Positions 43,090 through 51,898 are shown, counted from the stretch's first letter. The stretch is 64,000 nucleotides of DNA from JADKAV01 sp963732355 (GCA_963732355.1 CAVSZD010000006.1:434001-498000); one strand, 5' to 3'. Program-made: numbers and translations. The notes: generated from the sequence alone by a model not told the origin.

Positions 43090-44342
43090 GGCATGTCCGC
43101 CAATTTGTCCCAGTTGCGCCAGGCCCGCTCATACAGTTTCGGCACGCTGACGGCTGGGATATCCCGCACCGAGTTCAGCCACTGCCTTTCAGCCGCCTCG
43201 GCCTGTTCGAAGCAGATCCGCGTGTAGGCACCACGGTCTGTTGTGGCCTGGGCGCCGCCGATGAACTGGGTCTCGAGATCGTCACGCAATTTCGCGTAGG
43301 CGACCATTCGCTCTGGATAGTTGCGCAGCGTGGCTCGGTGGAGCAGTTCGTGACGCCACCACATCGTCGAGGCGTCGAATTGCTTGCCTGGCCGCGAGGA
43401 TTCAGGCAGACCCCCTTCGAACCAGACCGGCTTGAACACCGACGTGCACGGTGCGGATGTCCCCGTGAGCCACACGGTGATGTCATCTGCGCTGACGTGG
43501 GAGACCATCGAGCCTGTCGACTGGGCCACGCGGATCGGCCCGAATCCGGCGTGGGCGCAAACCGTCTGACCACTCACGCCTGGCCCGGGCGACCAGTCCG
43601 GCCCGGCATCGCCGTGGTCGCGCAACAGCGTCATGGTGGCGGCCACATCAATCGAACCACGTCCCGCCTTGAGGGCGTCCGAAGTCCGACACTGGCGGGC
43701 AGCCGAGTCGGAGAACTTCGTGTAGAGGAAGTCCGACCGGTCCGTGACCTTGATCCCCTTCAGGCCCTCCGAACTACGCTCGGCGTAGGCGAGGGTCAGT
43801 CCGTTGGAGATCGAGGCCGTGGACTGCACCGCGCGTGCGGCCCAGTCCCGGCCGACGGTTTCCAGGACCCAGGCCCCTGTGCGGTCAGCAATGATGAAGG
43901 AGTTGTCATAGACCAACTTGTGGGTGTGGCCTGCCTGCCCTCCCTGACCGTGGGCCGTCAGCAGCGAGGTGACCACATCGATGGCCTCTTCGGCGGTCTC
44001 GGCGCGCTCCAAGCCCAGCCGCAAGAGGTCCATGCCCAGCAGCCCGGGTTTCTTCTCTCGCTTCGCCTTCGTGAACACCGCCTCGTTACCGATGCTCACG
44101 CCGTGTTCATTGACCCCCATCTCCGCACCCCAGATCCAGTAGGGCTTTGACAGGACAACGGCATTCGTGCGCGGGGCTTGGGCGATCTCGATGTAGGTGG
44201 CTTTGAGCCGCCGACCCGGGTCCAGGTCAGCTGGCACCATGAGCAACTCGTGGGCCTCGTTCGGCTCGCGGTCGGAGTTCTTGCCGAGGATCACCGATCC
44301 GTCGGACGTGGCACCGGGCAAAGAGACGAACGTGTCGCACAT
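43086..44342 (-). CDS. C69 family dipeptidase / secernin-like Ntn hydrolase
   Basis: The protein has 418 residues. It begins MCDTFVSLPGATSDGSVILG; Cys2 becomes the N-terminal nucleophile after Met removal, and GKNSDREPNEAHEL follows, as in the C69/secernin group. Further conserved parts are PYWIWGAEMGVNEHGVSIGN, EAVFTK and ADRTGAWVLETVGRDWAA. No signal peptide, so a cytoplasmic aminopeptidase or amidase role is likely. A CACAAT box six bases before the ATG suggests a leaderless transcript. It is the first gene of the peptidase, aminotransferase, kinase-fold operon. Confidence 0.85.
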   Translation of the reverse strand: MCDTFVSLPGATSDGSVILGKNSDREPNEAHELLMVPADLDPGRRLKATYIEIAQAPRTNAVVLSKPYWIWGAEMGVNEHGVSIGNEAVFTKAKREKKPGLLGMDLLRLGLERAETAEEAIDVVTSLLTAHGQGGQAGHTHKLVYDNSFIIADRTGAWVLETVGRDWAARAVQSTASISNGLTLAYAERSSEGLKGIKVTDRSDFLYTKFSDSAARQCRTSDALKAGRGSIDVAATMTLLRDHGDAGPDWSPGPGVSGQTVCAHAGFGPIRVAQSTGSMVSHVSADDITVWLTGTSAPCTSVFKPVWFEGGLPESSRPGKQFDASTMWWRHELLHRATLRNYPERMVAYAKLRDDLETQFIGGAQATTDRGAYTRICFEQAEAAERQWLNSVRDIPAVSVPKLYERAWRNWDKLADMP

Positions 44343-44456
44343 AGGGCCATTGTGCGCCTGCGGTCCCTGGCCTTGTCCCAAAATGACTCTGGCCCGTTCC
44401 CAACCCGCGAATTGTCCGTTACCCTTAGCCAACACCTATGCCCAGGGGGTACGGCC

Positions 44457-45146
44457 ATGACCGAGAGACAATCAGCACGTATCATCTCGATCGGGGCGAC
44501 GCTAGCCGGATTGGCAGCCATGACCGTCATCACCGCGCCCACCGCGACTGCGGACGAGACCGTGGTTAAACGGGTCGGGGCAACCATCGTCTACAAGAAC
44601 ATCGCCCACCCCACGCGCCCTGGAAACTGCGGGGCCTTCGTGGTCCTGGAGTGGAAGGACCCCCAGGTGAAGGGGTTCGAACCGACAGGCTGGACCGGTC
44701 ACTACTTCTATGGACCTCCAGAGGCACGCGTTGAGAAGACCATCACCGGGACGCCACCTTTCCACAACACGCTGGACACAATGGGCGTCAACTTCTACGC
44801 GCCGGCCGGTTCGAATTGGCTCTCGCTCGGCTGGAAGTCTCGTGCCGGCGCCCTGCAACCAGGCGTTCCCCTCGACTGCTCAGACTGGGTCGCCAAAGCG
44901 CAGGAGCGGTACGGCACGCAAGCGTGGGTGGACGTCACCGGGACTGTCTCTGAGTCGACGACCGCGCAGTGCCTGAAAGCCCGCGACAAATACAGCTCCG
45001 CCCGCAAGAAGGTCACCCAGTTGCGCCGCGACCTGCGCAAGGCCAAGTCCGAGGCGGGTAAGGCCAAGATCCGCAACCGGCTGGACGCTGCGGTCAAGAA
45101 GCGGGCGCAGTCCGCTGCTGCCTTGGGCAAAGCCTGCAACGGCTGA
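44457..45146 (+). CDS. Secreted protein with C-terminal coiled segment, unknown
   Basis: The protein has 229 residues behind AGGGGGT. A signal peptide (SARIISIGATLAGLAAMTV...TATA, cleavage near 32) precedes a globular domain of about 130 residues with conserved Trp and Gly (GWTGHYFYGPPEARVEK, GVNFYAPAGSNWLSLGWKSR). A Lys/Arg/Ala-rich helical tail follows (KKVTQLRRDLRKAKSEAGKA), ending KACNG. Several Cys residues could make disulfides (C in GNCGAF, DCSDW, AQCLKA, KACNG). It is divergent from the C69 peptidase. I recognise no family. Confidence 0.6.
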   Translation: MTERQSARIISIGATLAGLAAMTVITAPTATADETVVKRVGATIVYKNIAHPTRPGNCGAFVVLEWKDPQVKGFEPTGWTGHYFYGPPEARVEKTITGTPPFHNTLDTMGVNFYAPAGSNWLSLGWKSRAGALQPGVPLDCSDWVAKAQERYGTQAWVDVTGTVSESTTAQCLKARDKYSSARKKVTQLRRDLRKAKSEAGKAKIRNRLDAAVKKRAQSAAALGKACNG

Positions 45147-45171
45147 AGGACAGGAGGCGGCGGCGCTTGGC

Positions 45172-46347
45172 TCACGCCGACGCGTTTGCCTCGCTGGCCG
45201 ATCGTTCCCTCGCCTGTAGCCCCACCGCCACGAGCGGGAACACCAGCACGGACAGCGCACCAGCCCCCACGAGTGCGGCGGCGTTTGCGGGCAGCATCAA
45301 GCCCGACTCCAGACCGACTTCGGTCAATGCCACGAGAAGGGGTAGTGCGGTTGCCGTCAGGAACACCATCTGCCATCTCTCGATCCCACCGAGGTGCTTG
45401 CGATACATGAACAGCGCGGGCAATCCGCGCACGGCCAACAGCAGGCCGAAGAACAGCAGCAGTCGCAGGGGGTTCTGGACGATCGAGTCCACGTCCAGCT
45501 TCATCCCCGAGGTCACGAAGAAGATCGGGATGAAGACGCCGTACCCGACTGCTTCAAGCTTGCGCTCGAGATCGTGTGCGTTCATCGGGGCGAACCTGCG
45601 AAGAACCACCCCGGCCAGGAATGCGCCCAGCACCACGTCGAGGCCGAAGTCGGAGGCCACCAGCACCAGAGCTGAAAGCAGAACCAGGGTCCAGCGAAGC
45701 GTGCTCTGTCCGGTGGACTCCTCGGGAAGGGCCAGGCGGGTATGGATCTGGCGACGACGTACGTACTCGATCACCTTGATAGTGATGAATGTGGCCAGGG
45801 CCATCCCCACCAGCGCGAAGACCCCGACGATCGGTCCGGACGTTGTAAGGAACAGCGCCATAGCCACGATGGGCAAGAACTCGCCAATAGCACCCGCGGC
45901 GAAGATGAACGGGCCTATGGGCTGATCGAGCATCCCCGCCTCGCGCATGATCGGCAGCAGCGTCCCCAACGCAGTTGTGGTCAAAGCAATGGCGATAGCC
46001 AGGAAGTCGTTGATGATGCCGGCCTCGTAAAGAAGGGCAGTGACCAGCACGGAGATCCCGGCGCTGACGAACCAACTACCGAGCCCGATCCGTCCCGGAG
46101 GCTGGCGCATCAGGTTGAGGTCCAATTCGTACCCAGCCAGCAGAAACAAGAAGGACAGCCCGATCGTCGCCAGCAGATTCACGTCTTCTGGCGCGGCGAA
46201 CCCCAGACCCTCCTGCCCGATCAGTACCCCGCCGATGAGCATGAAGACCACAGGTGGCGCCTTCGGTCCGGGCAGGATCCGGCTGAAGATCGGCGCCATT
46301 GCCGCAACAAGGATCACGAAGAATAGCGACGCCAGGGGATCAGTCAT
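45172..46347 (-). CDS. Cation:proton antiporter, CPA2 (KefB/NhaS-like) type
   Basis: The protein has 391 residues and about 12 membrane helices. The family marks are ILPGPKAPPVVFMLIGGVLI, LSFLFLLAGYELDLNLM, ITALTTTALGTLLPIM-like SNTALGT variant ALTTTALGTLLP, FAAGAIGEFLPIVAMAL and DFGLDVVLGAFLAGVVLRR. No regulatory RCK domain follows, so it is a bare exchanger of sodium or potassium for protons. The ATG was chosen because upstream codons run through a palindromic repeat. Its 3' end is convergent with the secreted protein gene. Confidence 0.87.
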   Translation of the reverse strand: MTDPLASLFFVILVAAMAPIFSRILPGPKAPPVVFMLIGGVLIGQEGLGFAAPEDVNLLATIGLSFLFLLAGYELDLNLMRQPPGRIGLGSWFVSAGISVLVTALLYEAGIINDFLAIAIALTTTALGTLLPIMREAGMLDQPIGPFIFAAGAIGEFLPIVAMALFLTTSGPIVGVFALVGMALATFITIKVIEYVRRRQIHTRLALPEESTGQSTLRWTLVLLSALVLVASDFGLDVVLGAFLAGVVLRRFAPMNAHDLERKLEAVGYGVFIPIFFVTSGMKLDVDSIVQNPLRLLLFFGLLLAVRGLPALFMYRKHLGGIERWQMVFLTATALPLLVALTEVGLESGLMLPANAAALVGAGALSVLVFPLVAVGLQARERSASEANASA

Positions 46348-46428
46348 GCGACCAACCTTGACATGGGCCCCGCGCGTGTCCTGGGAGGCTCCCGCCCGCG
46401 CTGCCTCAAGCCGACGACCCGGGTCCTG

Positions 46429-46496
46429 GTTAGAGGTTGTGCTGTTGGTTAGTAAATCCACGCGTTGAAACGCTAACCAACAGCACAACCTCTAAC
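46429..46496. repeat. 68-bp palindromic element, family A, copy 3
   Basis: GTTAGAGGTTGTGCTGTTGG at the left is matched inverted at the right (CCAACAGCACAACCTCTAAC). The central region is changed (TAGTAAATCCACGCGTTGAAACGCTA), so ACGCGT is kept while the inner stem has drifted. It lies between the antiporter and hemerythrin genes, both on the minus strand. Confidence 0.88.
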
Positions 46497-46543
46497 CAGC
46501 TGGCCTACCCCGTAGCCCACGTGCCTCAACGTCGAAAGATCAG

Positions 46544-47122
46544 CTACTCGGTGACGCGTCCGGACAAGGTGTCGCGCAGCCTGTCCACCATTCCCACTCC
46601 GGGTCCGACCATCTTGTGGAACAACTCGCTGTGCGGCGCACCGGGGTGGGGCCGGGTCGGCGCGATGCGCTCAGCCATCTCGACCTTGGAACGCAGATCG
46701 ATCAGCTTCTGCGTGGGCACGGCCTCACGCAGACGGGGGAACTGCTCGTCCTCCTCGTCGGAGATGTGGTCGGCCAACACCTCTTGCAACCGGGCAACGA
46801 CCTCGGCGAACTTGCCGTTGGACGGCTCCAAGCCCTCGAGCTCCTTGAGCAGCTCCTCGAGCTCCTGGTGCTCTCCGGTGTCGTGCTCGACGGCCTCGTC
46901 GCCGTCCGGCAGGTACTCCCGGATGACCGGGTACACGTACATCTCCTCTGCGACCGAGTGCCGGACCAGGCTGGCGATCACGATGTCGGCGATCTCGCGC
47001 GGGTCCTGCTCCTGCCCGTCCTGCATGCTCAGCTGTCCAAGCAGGTCCTCCACCTCGCGGTGCTCCTGCATCAGCAGGTCCAGGACGTCGGGCTCCATGC
47101 TGGTCGACTCGGCGGTGCTCAC
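46544..47122 (-). CDS. Hemerythrin-like domain protein
   Basis: The protein has 192 residues from a GTG behind TTGGAGGAAA. The HHE four-helix bundle shows di-iron ligands in LMQEHREVEDLLGQL, VRHSVAEEMYVYPVIREY, EHDTGEHQELEELL and LADHISDEEDEQFPRL. Members bind oxygen, sense iron or oxygen, or repair iron-sulfur clusters. A charged C-terminal tail (about 145-192) is extra. The cytoplasmic location and the neighbouring stress genes suggest an oxidative or nitrosative stress role. The ATG eight codons further on is a possible alternative. Confidence 0.88.
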   Translation of the reverse strand: MSTAESTSMEPDVLDLLMQEHREVEDLLGQLSMQDGQEQDPREIADIVIASLVRHSVAEEMYVYPVIREYLPDGDEAVEHDTGEHQELEELLKELEGLEPSNGKFAEVVARLQEVLADHISDEEDEQFPRLREAVPTQKLIDLRSKVEMAERIAPTRPHPGAPHSELFHKMVGPGVGMVDRLRDTLSGRVTE

Positions 47123-47272
47123 AGTTTCCTCCAAAGGGTTGCGGGGTCGAAGGCGACTTGTGCCCCGCCCACGGCTGTCCATACCGGCGCGGGGATGGAT
47201 GCACCGGGCGCGGGTACAGCGCAAGAGGCTTGACCAACGGCAAGCCACACCGGTACGAAAGGGAGCTCCACA

Positions 47273-47728
47273 ATGTCCTATGAACAACAACCGCAGGCAC
47301 CTGCGGGGACCTACGGGACCACCAACCCGGCGTCCCCCGCACCCTCGGTGGTCCCTGACCCCTACGAGCACCGTCAGGAGATCCGGCCGGCCAAGACATC
47401 CGCGGCGGCCGTGTTCTCCTTGGTCTTCGGGCTCTCGGCTCTGCTCAGTGTCCTGACCGTGATCCTGGGACCCCTGGGCCTAGTGCTGGGGATCATCGGG
47501 ATCCTGCTCGGGGTCTTCGGGATCCGCAACGCCAAGCGGGCCGGGGTGACAGGACGCGGCGTGGCCATCGGCGGACTGGTCCTGTCGATAGGGGCGGTGC
47601 TACTCGGTGCCGCCATGGGCCTGGGCTTGACGTTCTTCCTCAACGACGAGAACGCCGTGGATCGCGTGGAACAACAGCTGCAGGACTGGCGCGACCAGCT
47701 GCCCACTGACGTCGACATTAACCAGTAG
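47273..47728 (+). CDS. DUF4190 domain membrane protein
   Basis: The protein has 151 residues. A Pro/Gln-rich cytoplasmic start (SYEQQPQAPAGTYGTTNPAS) leads to two or three membrane helices (AAVFSLVFGLSALLSVLTVI, LGLVLGIIGILLGVFGIRNA, RGVAIGGLVLSIGAVLLGAA), the DUF4190 layout. A short acidic tail follows. The family has no known function and is frequent in Actinobacteria. The ribosome site is AAAGGGAG. It is divergent from the hemerythrin gene. Confidence 0.85.
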   Translation: MSYEQQPQAPAGTYGTTNPASPAPSVVPDPYEHRQEIRPAKTSAAAVFSLVFGLSALLSVLTVILGPLGLVLGIIGILLGVFGIRNAKRAGVTGRGVAIGGLVLSIGAVLLGAAMGLGLTFFLNDENAVDRVEQQLQDWRDQLPTDVDINQ

Positions 47729-47736
47729 CACCGGCG

Positions 47737-48690
47737 ATGCCCCGGTTGCGCCGGGCGGATCCCGCCACACCAGGTTGGACCCGTCGCCGGCGCGGCCGGG
47801 GTTTCTCGTACCTGGATCAGGATGGCCGGCCACTTGGTGCTGCTGACAGGTCGCGTTGCCAGGACCTCGTCATCCCGCCGGCGTGGACCGACGTCTGGAT
47901 CTGCCCGTGGCCCAACGGTCACCTGCAGGCAGTCGGCACCGATGAAGCAGGCAGGCGCCAGTACCTGTACCACCCGGCTTGGCGCGAGCAGCGTGACGCG
48001 GAGAAGTTCGACCGCGTTCTGGAGTTCGGCGCCAGCCTGCCCGCAGCAAGGGATGTGGTGTCCCAGCACCTGCAACGACCAGGCATGCCGCGGGAGAAGG
48101 CGCTAGCGGTGGCCTTCAGAATCCTGGATCTGCGCGGACTTCGGATCGGGTCGGAGAGTTACGAGGACAGCTACGGTCTGGCCACGCTGCGGCGCGATCA
48201 AGTCAGCACCCGCGGCGCGAAGATCTGCCTGCACTTCCTCGGCAAGTCCGGCAAGGAACACGACGTGGTCCTCGACGACCCCGAACTGCTGCCGGTCGTG
48301 CGTTCCCTGCGCCGGCGGGGGTCCGGCAACGGCGAACTGCTGGCCTACAAGCGAGACGGCAGGTGGGTGGATGTGACCAGTAGCGACATCAACGAGTACC
48401 TGCGCGAGGTCGGTGTGGACGGCACCGCCAAGGACTTCCGCACCTGGCAGGCCGGCTTGCGCGCTCTGGTCACTCTCAGCACCGCACCCTCGCACACCGA
48501 TCGGCGCACAGTCGTCGCGCGCGCGATCGAGGACGCGGCCAACCATCTGGGCAACACGGCCACCATCGCCAGATCGTCGTACGTGGACCCCCGCGTCGTG
48601 CAGTTGTACCTGCAAGGCGAGTCGCTGCCCCTGGTCGACGACGACTGTCTGGTCGCTTGGGAACCGGCACTGCTCGAACTGCTGGGATAG
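47737..48690 (+). CDS. DNA topoisomerase IB
   Basis: This is a eukaryote/poxvirus-type topoisomerase that relaxes supercoils through a 3'-phosphotyrosine link. It has 317 residues. The N-terminal clamp has PPAWTDVWICPWPNGHLQAV and YLYHPAWREQRD. The catalytic domain has Arg in LRIGSESYEDSYGLATLR, the Lys loop LGKSGKEHDVV, the KDFRTWQAG segment, the general-acid region GNTATIARSSY, and the active Tyr in SSYVDPRVV. All five catalytic positions appear to be present. It starts eight bases after the DUF4190 gene, so the two are probably co-transcribed. It ends at a strong hairpin. Confidence 0.94.
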   Translation: MPRLRRADPATPGWTRRRRGRGFSYLDQDGRPLGAADRSRCQDLVIPPAWTDVWICPWPNGHLQAVGTDEAGRRQYLYHPAWREQRDAEKFDRVLEFGASLPAARDVVSQHLQRPGMPREKALAVAFRILDLRGLRIGSESYEDSYGLATLRRDQVSTRGAKICLHFLGKSGKEHDVVLDDPELLPVVRSLRRRGSGNGELLAYKRDGRWVDVTSSDINEYLREVGVDGTAKDFRTWQAGLRALVTLSTAPSHTDRRTVVARAIEDAANHLGNTATIARSSYVDPRVVQLYLQGESLPLVDDDCLVAWEPALLELLG

Positions 48691-48708
48691 CCGTTCCGGC
48701 AGACAAGT

Positions 48709-48746
48709 CGAAGGGACCCCCGCTGCGCCTAGCAGGGGCCCCTTCG
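48709..48746. terminator. Bidirectional terminator between topoisomerase IB and DUF3618 genes
   Basis: CGAAGGG plus CCCC on one side pairs with GGGG plus CCCTTCG on the other around GCTGCGCCTAGC, giving a long stem with one small bulge. It is positioned between two convergent genes. Confidence 0.75.
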
Positions 48747-48759
48747 AGTCCGTGTCGTG

Positions 48760-49359
48760 TCAGCTCTTGGCGCTGGACACCTTCTCCTTCACCGCGTCGG
48801 CGGCATCGCTGGCCGTCTGGCTGGCGGCGTCCGCGATGGTCGACGCACTGGCCTTCGCCTGCTCGCCGACCTCCTGGGCCGCCTGCTTGCCCTGCTCCTG
48901 GGCGCGGTTGACGATCTCGTGCGCCGACTCCTGCAGCGGCGCCACGAGATCCTTCGCGCCGAGGTTCTCAGCAGCCTGACGTTCGGTGTTGGAGACAGGG
49001 ATCAACGACCCGATCAACCACCCGATGGCGAAGGCGCCGAGGCCCACCGCCAAGGGGTTTCCTCGCGTCGTGGATCGCATCTGCTCGGGGACCTCGCTGA
49101 CGGTCTCGCGTGCAGAACCGACCGACTCCGACACCGTCCCCCGCGCGGCGTCGAGTGCATCCTTGGCCGACGACGCGCCACCCTCGGCCGAGCCCATCAC
49201 CTTGTCCTTCATCGAGTTCACCGACTCCTTGACCCGGTCGGCGCTGCGCGTGGCAGCCCCCTTGATGCTGGCCTTCTCCTGCAGGGCCTCGACGTTCTCG
49301 CGAAGGTCCTCGCGAGTCTGCTCGATGTCTGACTGAATCTCTTCGGGTGTCGTGCTCAT
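48760..49359 (-). CDS. DUF3618 domain protein with one membrane helix
   Basis: The protein has 199 residues. The N-terminal DUF3618 motif is PEEIQSDIEQTREDLRENVEALQEK. A long Ala/Ser/Lys helix with YtxH-like repeats (RVKESVNSMKDKVMGSAEGG, VGSARETVSEVPEQM) leads to a membrane helix (NPLAVGLGAFAIGWLIGSLI, about 110-130) and then an amphipathic tail. Such proteins sit with actinobacterial phage-holin-like and YtxH proteins in stress-responsive envelope clusters, as here. It starts four bases into the holin-like gene. Confidence 0.85.
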   Translation of the reverse strand: MSTTPEEIQSDIEQTREDLRENVEALQEKASIKGAATRSADRVKESVNSMKDKVMGSAEGGASSAKDALDAARGTVSESVGSARETVSEVPEQMRSTTRGNPLAVGLGAFAIGWLIGSLIPVSNTERQAAENLGAKDLVAPLQESAHEIVNRAQEQGKQAAQEVGEQAKASASTIADAASQTASDAADAVKEKVSSAKS

Positions 49360-49796
49360 GATTGTCCTTTCAGGGTTTCTGGGATCTCACGCAACGTCTC
49401 CACGGTGCGTTCCGGTTTGGGGTTCATCTCGGCCAACTTCGAGCGGCCGGCTAAGAACAGCGCGGCCGCGATCGCCGCCCAGACCACTGCCACGATCAAG
49501 TAGCACCACGCGATGTCGATGTCGAGCAGGCGCTGCAGACCTTCGACTGCTGCCCAGGAGACGAGCACCAGCGCGATCGCGCCCAGGGCGCCCGCTGAGG
49601 CCATCAGGGCCAACGCCTTGCCCGCGACTGAGGCCTCCTGCTTGACCTCGGCTCGGGCCAAGGCCACCTCCTGCCGGAAGAGTTTGGAGGTGGTCTCCGT
49701 CAGGTTGGTGACGAGTTCGGCGAACGACTGATCAGGCGTTGGTGTTGTGTCACGCTCCACCCGCAGGCCGTCGGAGTGGGTGTCGGCGTTACTCAT
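49356..49796 (-). CDS. Phage holin superfamily III (Actinobacterial envelope) protein
   Basis: The protein has 146 residues. A charged N terminus has LVTNLTETTSKLFRQEVALA, the family signature, followed by RAEVKQEA. Two membrane helices (about 65-88 and 95-118: ALGAIALVLVSWAAVEGL, AWCYLIVAVVWAAIAAALFL) are close together, and a short basic tail ends the protein. Despite the holin name these are chromosomal envelope proteins with no phage around. It is coupled to the genes on both sides by four-base overlaps. Confidence 0.85.
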   Translation of the reverse strand: MSNADTHSDGLRVERDTTPTPDQSFAELVTNLTETTSKLFRQEVALARAEVKQEASVAGKALALMASAGALGAIALVLVSWAAVEGLQRLLDIDIAWCYLIVAVVWAAIAAALFLAGRSKLAEMNPKPERTVETLREIPETLKGQS

Positions 49797-50527
49797 GAAT
49801 CGGTCCGTCCCTGACCGATCCGGACGCCAGCCTGCGGCAGTTCCTCGCCCACCTCGACCACGGGCTGATCGTTGCTCGGGTAGGCGGACTGCGGGTCATA
49901 GGCCCGCTTCGACAGCGGCCCAGAGGCCTCACCCAGAAGCGCCTCGTCTGAAGCGCCACCGGTCAGGTGCGGGTCCGAGGCGTGCACGCTGGTGCCACCC
50001 GGGCTGCTCAAGGCACCGGTCGCCGGGAAGTCCCCGCCGCTCACCGGCGTGATCATTGGCGTCGAGGTGTTGGGCGTCGGCTTGCTGCTCATGGCGCTGC
50101 GGGTGATCCGGCCTACCACCAGGCCGGCCGCGGCAGCCCCGGCCAGAAACAGCATGGGACGCCGACGTGCGAAGTCCTCCACTGCCCGGACCATGTCGCC
50201 GGGTTCATGGCCCTCGATCCAGCTCGCGATCTCGCGGGTCCGCCCGGATGCCTCGCCAGCCAATCCGGCGACGCGGCCATCGCCGGTCGCAGAGGTGCGC
50301 TCAAGTTCGTCGCCGACCTCCCGCAACGTGGCGGCCAACCGGTCCTTCTGTTCGTGAACCTGGTGGTTGACCTCGCCGGCGATGTCGGCCATCACATTGC
50401 GGGTCTGCTCCTTGGTCGTGTCGGCCACGGCCCTGATCTGGTCGGCTGCCTGCTCGCGGACATCCACTTCGTGTTCTTCGTGAGCCGAGGTCGCCTGCGT
50501 CCCGGTCAATCCAGTGCTCCCTTGCAT
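49793..50527 (-). CDS. Membrane-anchored stress protein with apolipophorin-like helix, unknown
   Basis: The protein has 244 residues from an ATG behind AAGGAGTG. A long helical part (EHEVDVREQAADQIRAVADT, KEQTRNVMADIAGEVNHQVH, EQKDRLAATLREVGDELERT) precedes a short membrane segment (RPMLFLAGAAAAGLVVGRIT, about 138-157) and a Ser/Thr/Pro/Gly-rich tail. It heads the operon with the holin-like and DUF3618 genes. Architecture suggests a membrane-surface stress protein. I cannot name a family with confidence. Confidence 0.65.
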   Translation of the reverse strand: MQGSTGLTGTQATSAHEEHEVDVREQAADQIRAVADTTKEQTRNVMADIAGEVNHQVHEQKDRLAATLREVGDELERTSATGDGRVAGLAGEASGRTREIASWIEGHEPGDMVRAVEDFARRRPMLFLAGAAAAGLVVGRITRSAMSSKPTPNTSTPMITPVSGGDFPATGALSSPGGTSVHASDPHLTGGASDEALLGEASGPLSKRAYDPQSAYPSNDQPVVEVGEELPQAGVRIGQGRTDS

Positions 50528-50703
50528 GGGTGCACTCCTTCCATTGTCGTCGGCGGACTGCGACTGATCGCTGTCCAGCTTGCGGTAGCTGATTCGTACC
50601 CCTGGTGACCAGTGCCATACCCGGACCGCGGATGGTCTGCACGCCCACGGGTAGAGGAAGTCGTGCGGCCACCAGGGCTGCAATGACAACGAGGAGATCG
50701 AAT

Positions 50704-51816
50704 ATGGATTCCGACACATCCATCGGGCAGGAGACCGTCGACCGCGTCACGGGCGCCTTCCAGCGGGTTGCTGGGGCAGTGACGGGGCGCGACGACCTGC
50801 AGCGCGAGGGGGAGCTGCGCCACGACAGAGCAGAGGCGCAACGCAAGGCCCGCAAGTCCGAGGAGCGTGCCGAGATCGCCGAAGAGCTGCAGGAGGCCGA
50901 GGCAATGCAGCGCGAAGCCAGCTCGCAACGGGCGGCAATGATCGCGCAGAAGCGCACGCAGCAGGAGATCGACCAAGCAGAACGTGACGCCACGGCCGCC
51001 GACCAGTTGGTGGTGGACCTCACCGAGCGCGCCAAGAACGCGGCGGAGGCCGATGCCCGACGGGCGCAGGAAGCCGCTGACCGCAAGGCCCAGGCGGCCC
51101 GACGCGAGCGCGCGGACACGCAGAAGGAGGTCAGCGATCTGTCTCGCGCAGCCGACCAGCAGCAGGCACGCGCCGATCGCCTGGACTCCGCTGCCGAAGG
51201 TGACGCCCGCCTCACCGAGCGGTTGTTGTCCAAGGGCATGAACGTCGCCCGCCTGCCGCTCAACGCCGTTGAGAAGGTCACCGGCAAGCGCGGTAGCAAC
51301 TGGCCCCCGGCCGTCGGGTTCGACTCGCTGGAGGCCACCGTGATGCAGGTTACTGGAGGGTTGCTGCGCGACGAGGACATGGTTCGTCGGGGCCGCTCGA
51401 AGCAAGCTGCGGCCGCATCCAAGTCCGAGGCTGTGAACCAGCAGGCCGAGGCCGACCGGTTGGCCCTCGAAGCCGAGCAGCGCGAAGCAACACGACTGGA
51501 ACTGGTGGAGCAGGACAAGCGCCGGGCTCGGGAACGGTCCAAGTCACGCAAGCAGGAGTTGGACAAGCGCGAGCAGGGCAAGCGCCAGGAGGTCGCCAAC
51601 ACCGCGCGGACCCGCAAGACCAACGCGCGCGAGCGTGCGGCGAAGGCTGAGGAGGGTCTTGAGAACCGCGAGCGCAACGACGCGCTCAGCGATGCAGAGG
51701 GCAAGGAGAAGGCCGCGGTCCGCAAGAAGACCGCAGCCCGTCAGGCGAAGAAGGCCGCCGACCTCGACCAGCAGGTCGAAGCCTCGCGTGCATCACGTCA
51801 GTCCCGCCGAAACTGA
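50704..51816 (+). CDS. Long coiled-coil protein with CsbD-like segments
   Basis: The protein has 370 residues. Residues 1-45 resemble the CsbD stress protein (DRVTGAFQRVAGAVTGRDDL, then QREGELRHDRAEA), and a second such segment is near residues 195-230 (SLEATVMQVTGGLLRDEDMV). Between and after lie highly charged, uninterrupted helices rich in Ala, Glu, Arg and Lys (ELQEAEAMQREASSQRAAMI, RARERSKSRKQELDKREQGK). No membrane helix. It is expected to be a rod-like filament or a sponge for a partner. It is followed by two strong hairpins. Confidence 0.65.
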   Translation: MDSDTSIGQETVDRVTGAFQRVAGAVTGRDDLQREGELRHDRAEAQRKARKSEERAEIAEELQEAEAMQREASSQRAAMIAQKRTQQEIDQAERDATAADQLVVDLTERAKNAAEADARRAQEAADRKAQAARRERADTQKEVSDLSRAADQQQARADRLDSAAEGDARLTERLLSKGMNVARLPLNAVEKVTGKRGSNWPPAVGFDSLEATVMQVTGGLLRDEDMVRRGRSKQAAAASKSEAVNQQAEADRLALEAEQREATRLELVEQDKRRARERSKSRKQELDKREQGKRQEVANTARTRKTNARERAAKAEEGLENRERNDALSDAEGKEKAAVRKKTAARQAKKAADLDQQVEASRASRQSRRN

Positions 51817-51832
51817 GTCGGCCGATGAGGGA

Positions 51833-51862
51833 GCCGGGAGGGTGCCGCCACACCCTCCCGGC
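51833..51862. terminator. Terminator hairpin 1 after the coiled-coil gene
   Basis: GCCGGGAGGGTG and CACCCTCCCGGC are perfectly complementary over 12 bp around a six-base loop. There is no U-run. It lies between convergent genes. Confidence 0.75.
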
Positions 51863-51865
51863 GAA

Positions 51866-51898
51866 CTCTGAGCGGCAGGGGGATTATTCCGCTCAGAG
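51866..51898. terminator. Terminator hairpin 2 before the SDR gene
   Basis: CTCTGAGCGG and CCGCTCAGAG are perfectly complementary over 10 bp around CAGGGGGATTATT. Together with the first hairpin this gives a double terminator serving both strands. Confidence 0.7.

Noticed and set aside
49356..49796. Prophage marker (holin)
   Set aside because: The holin-III family is chromosomal in Actinobacteria and no phage genes lie nearby.
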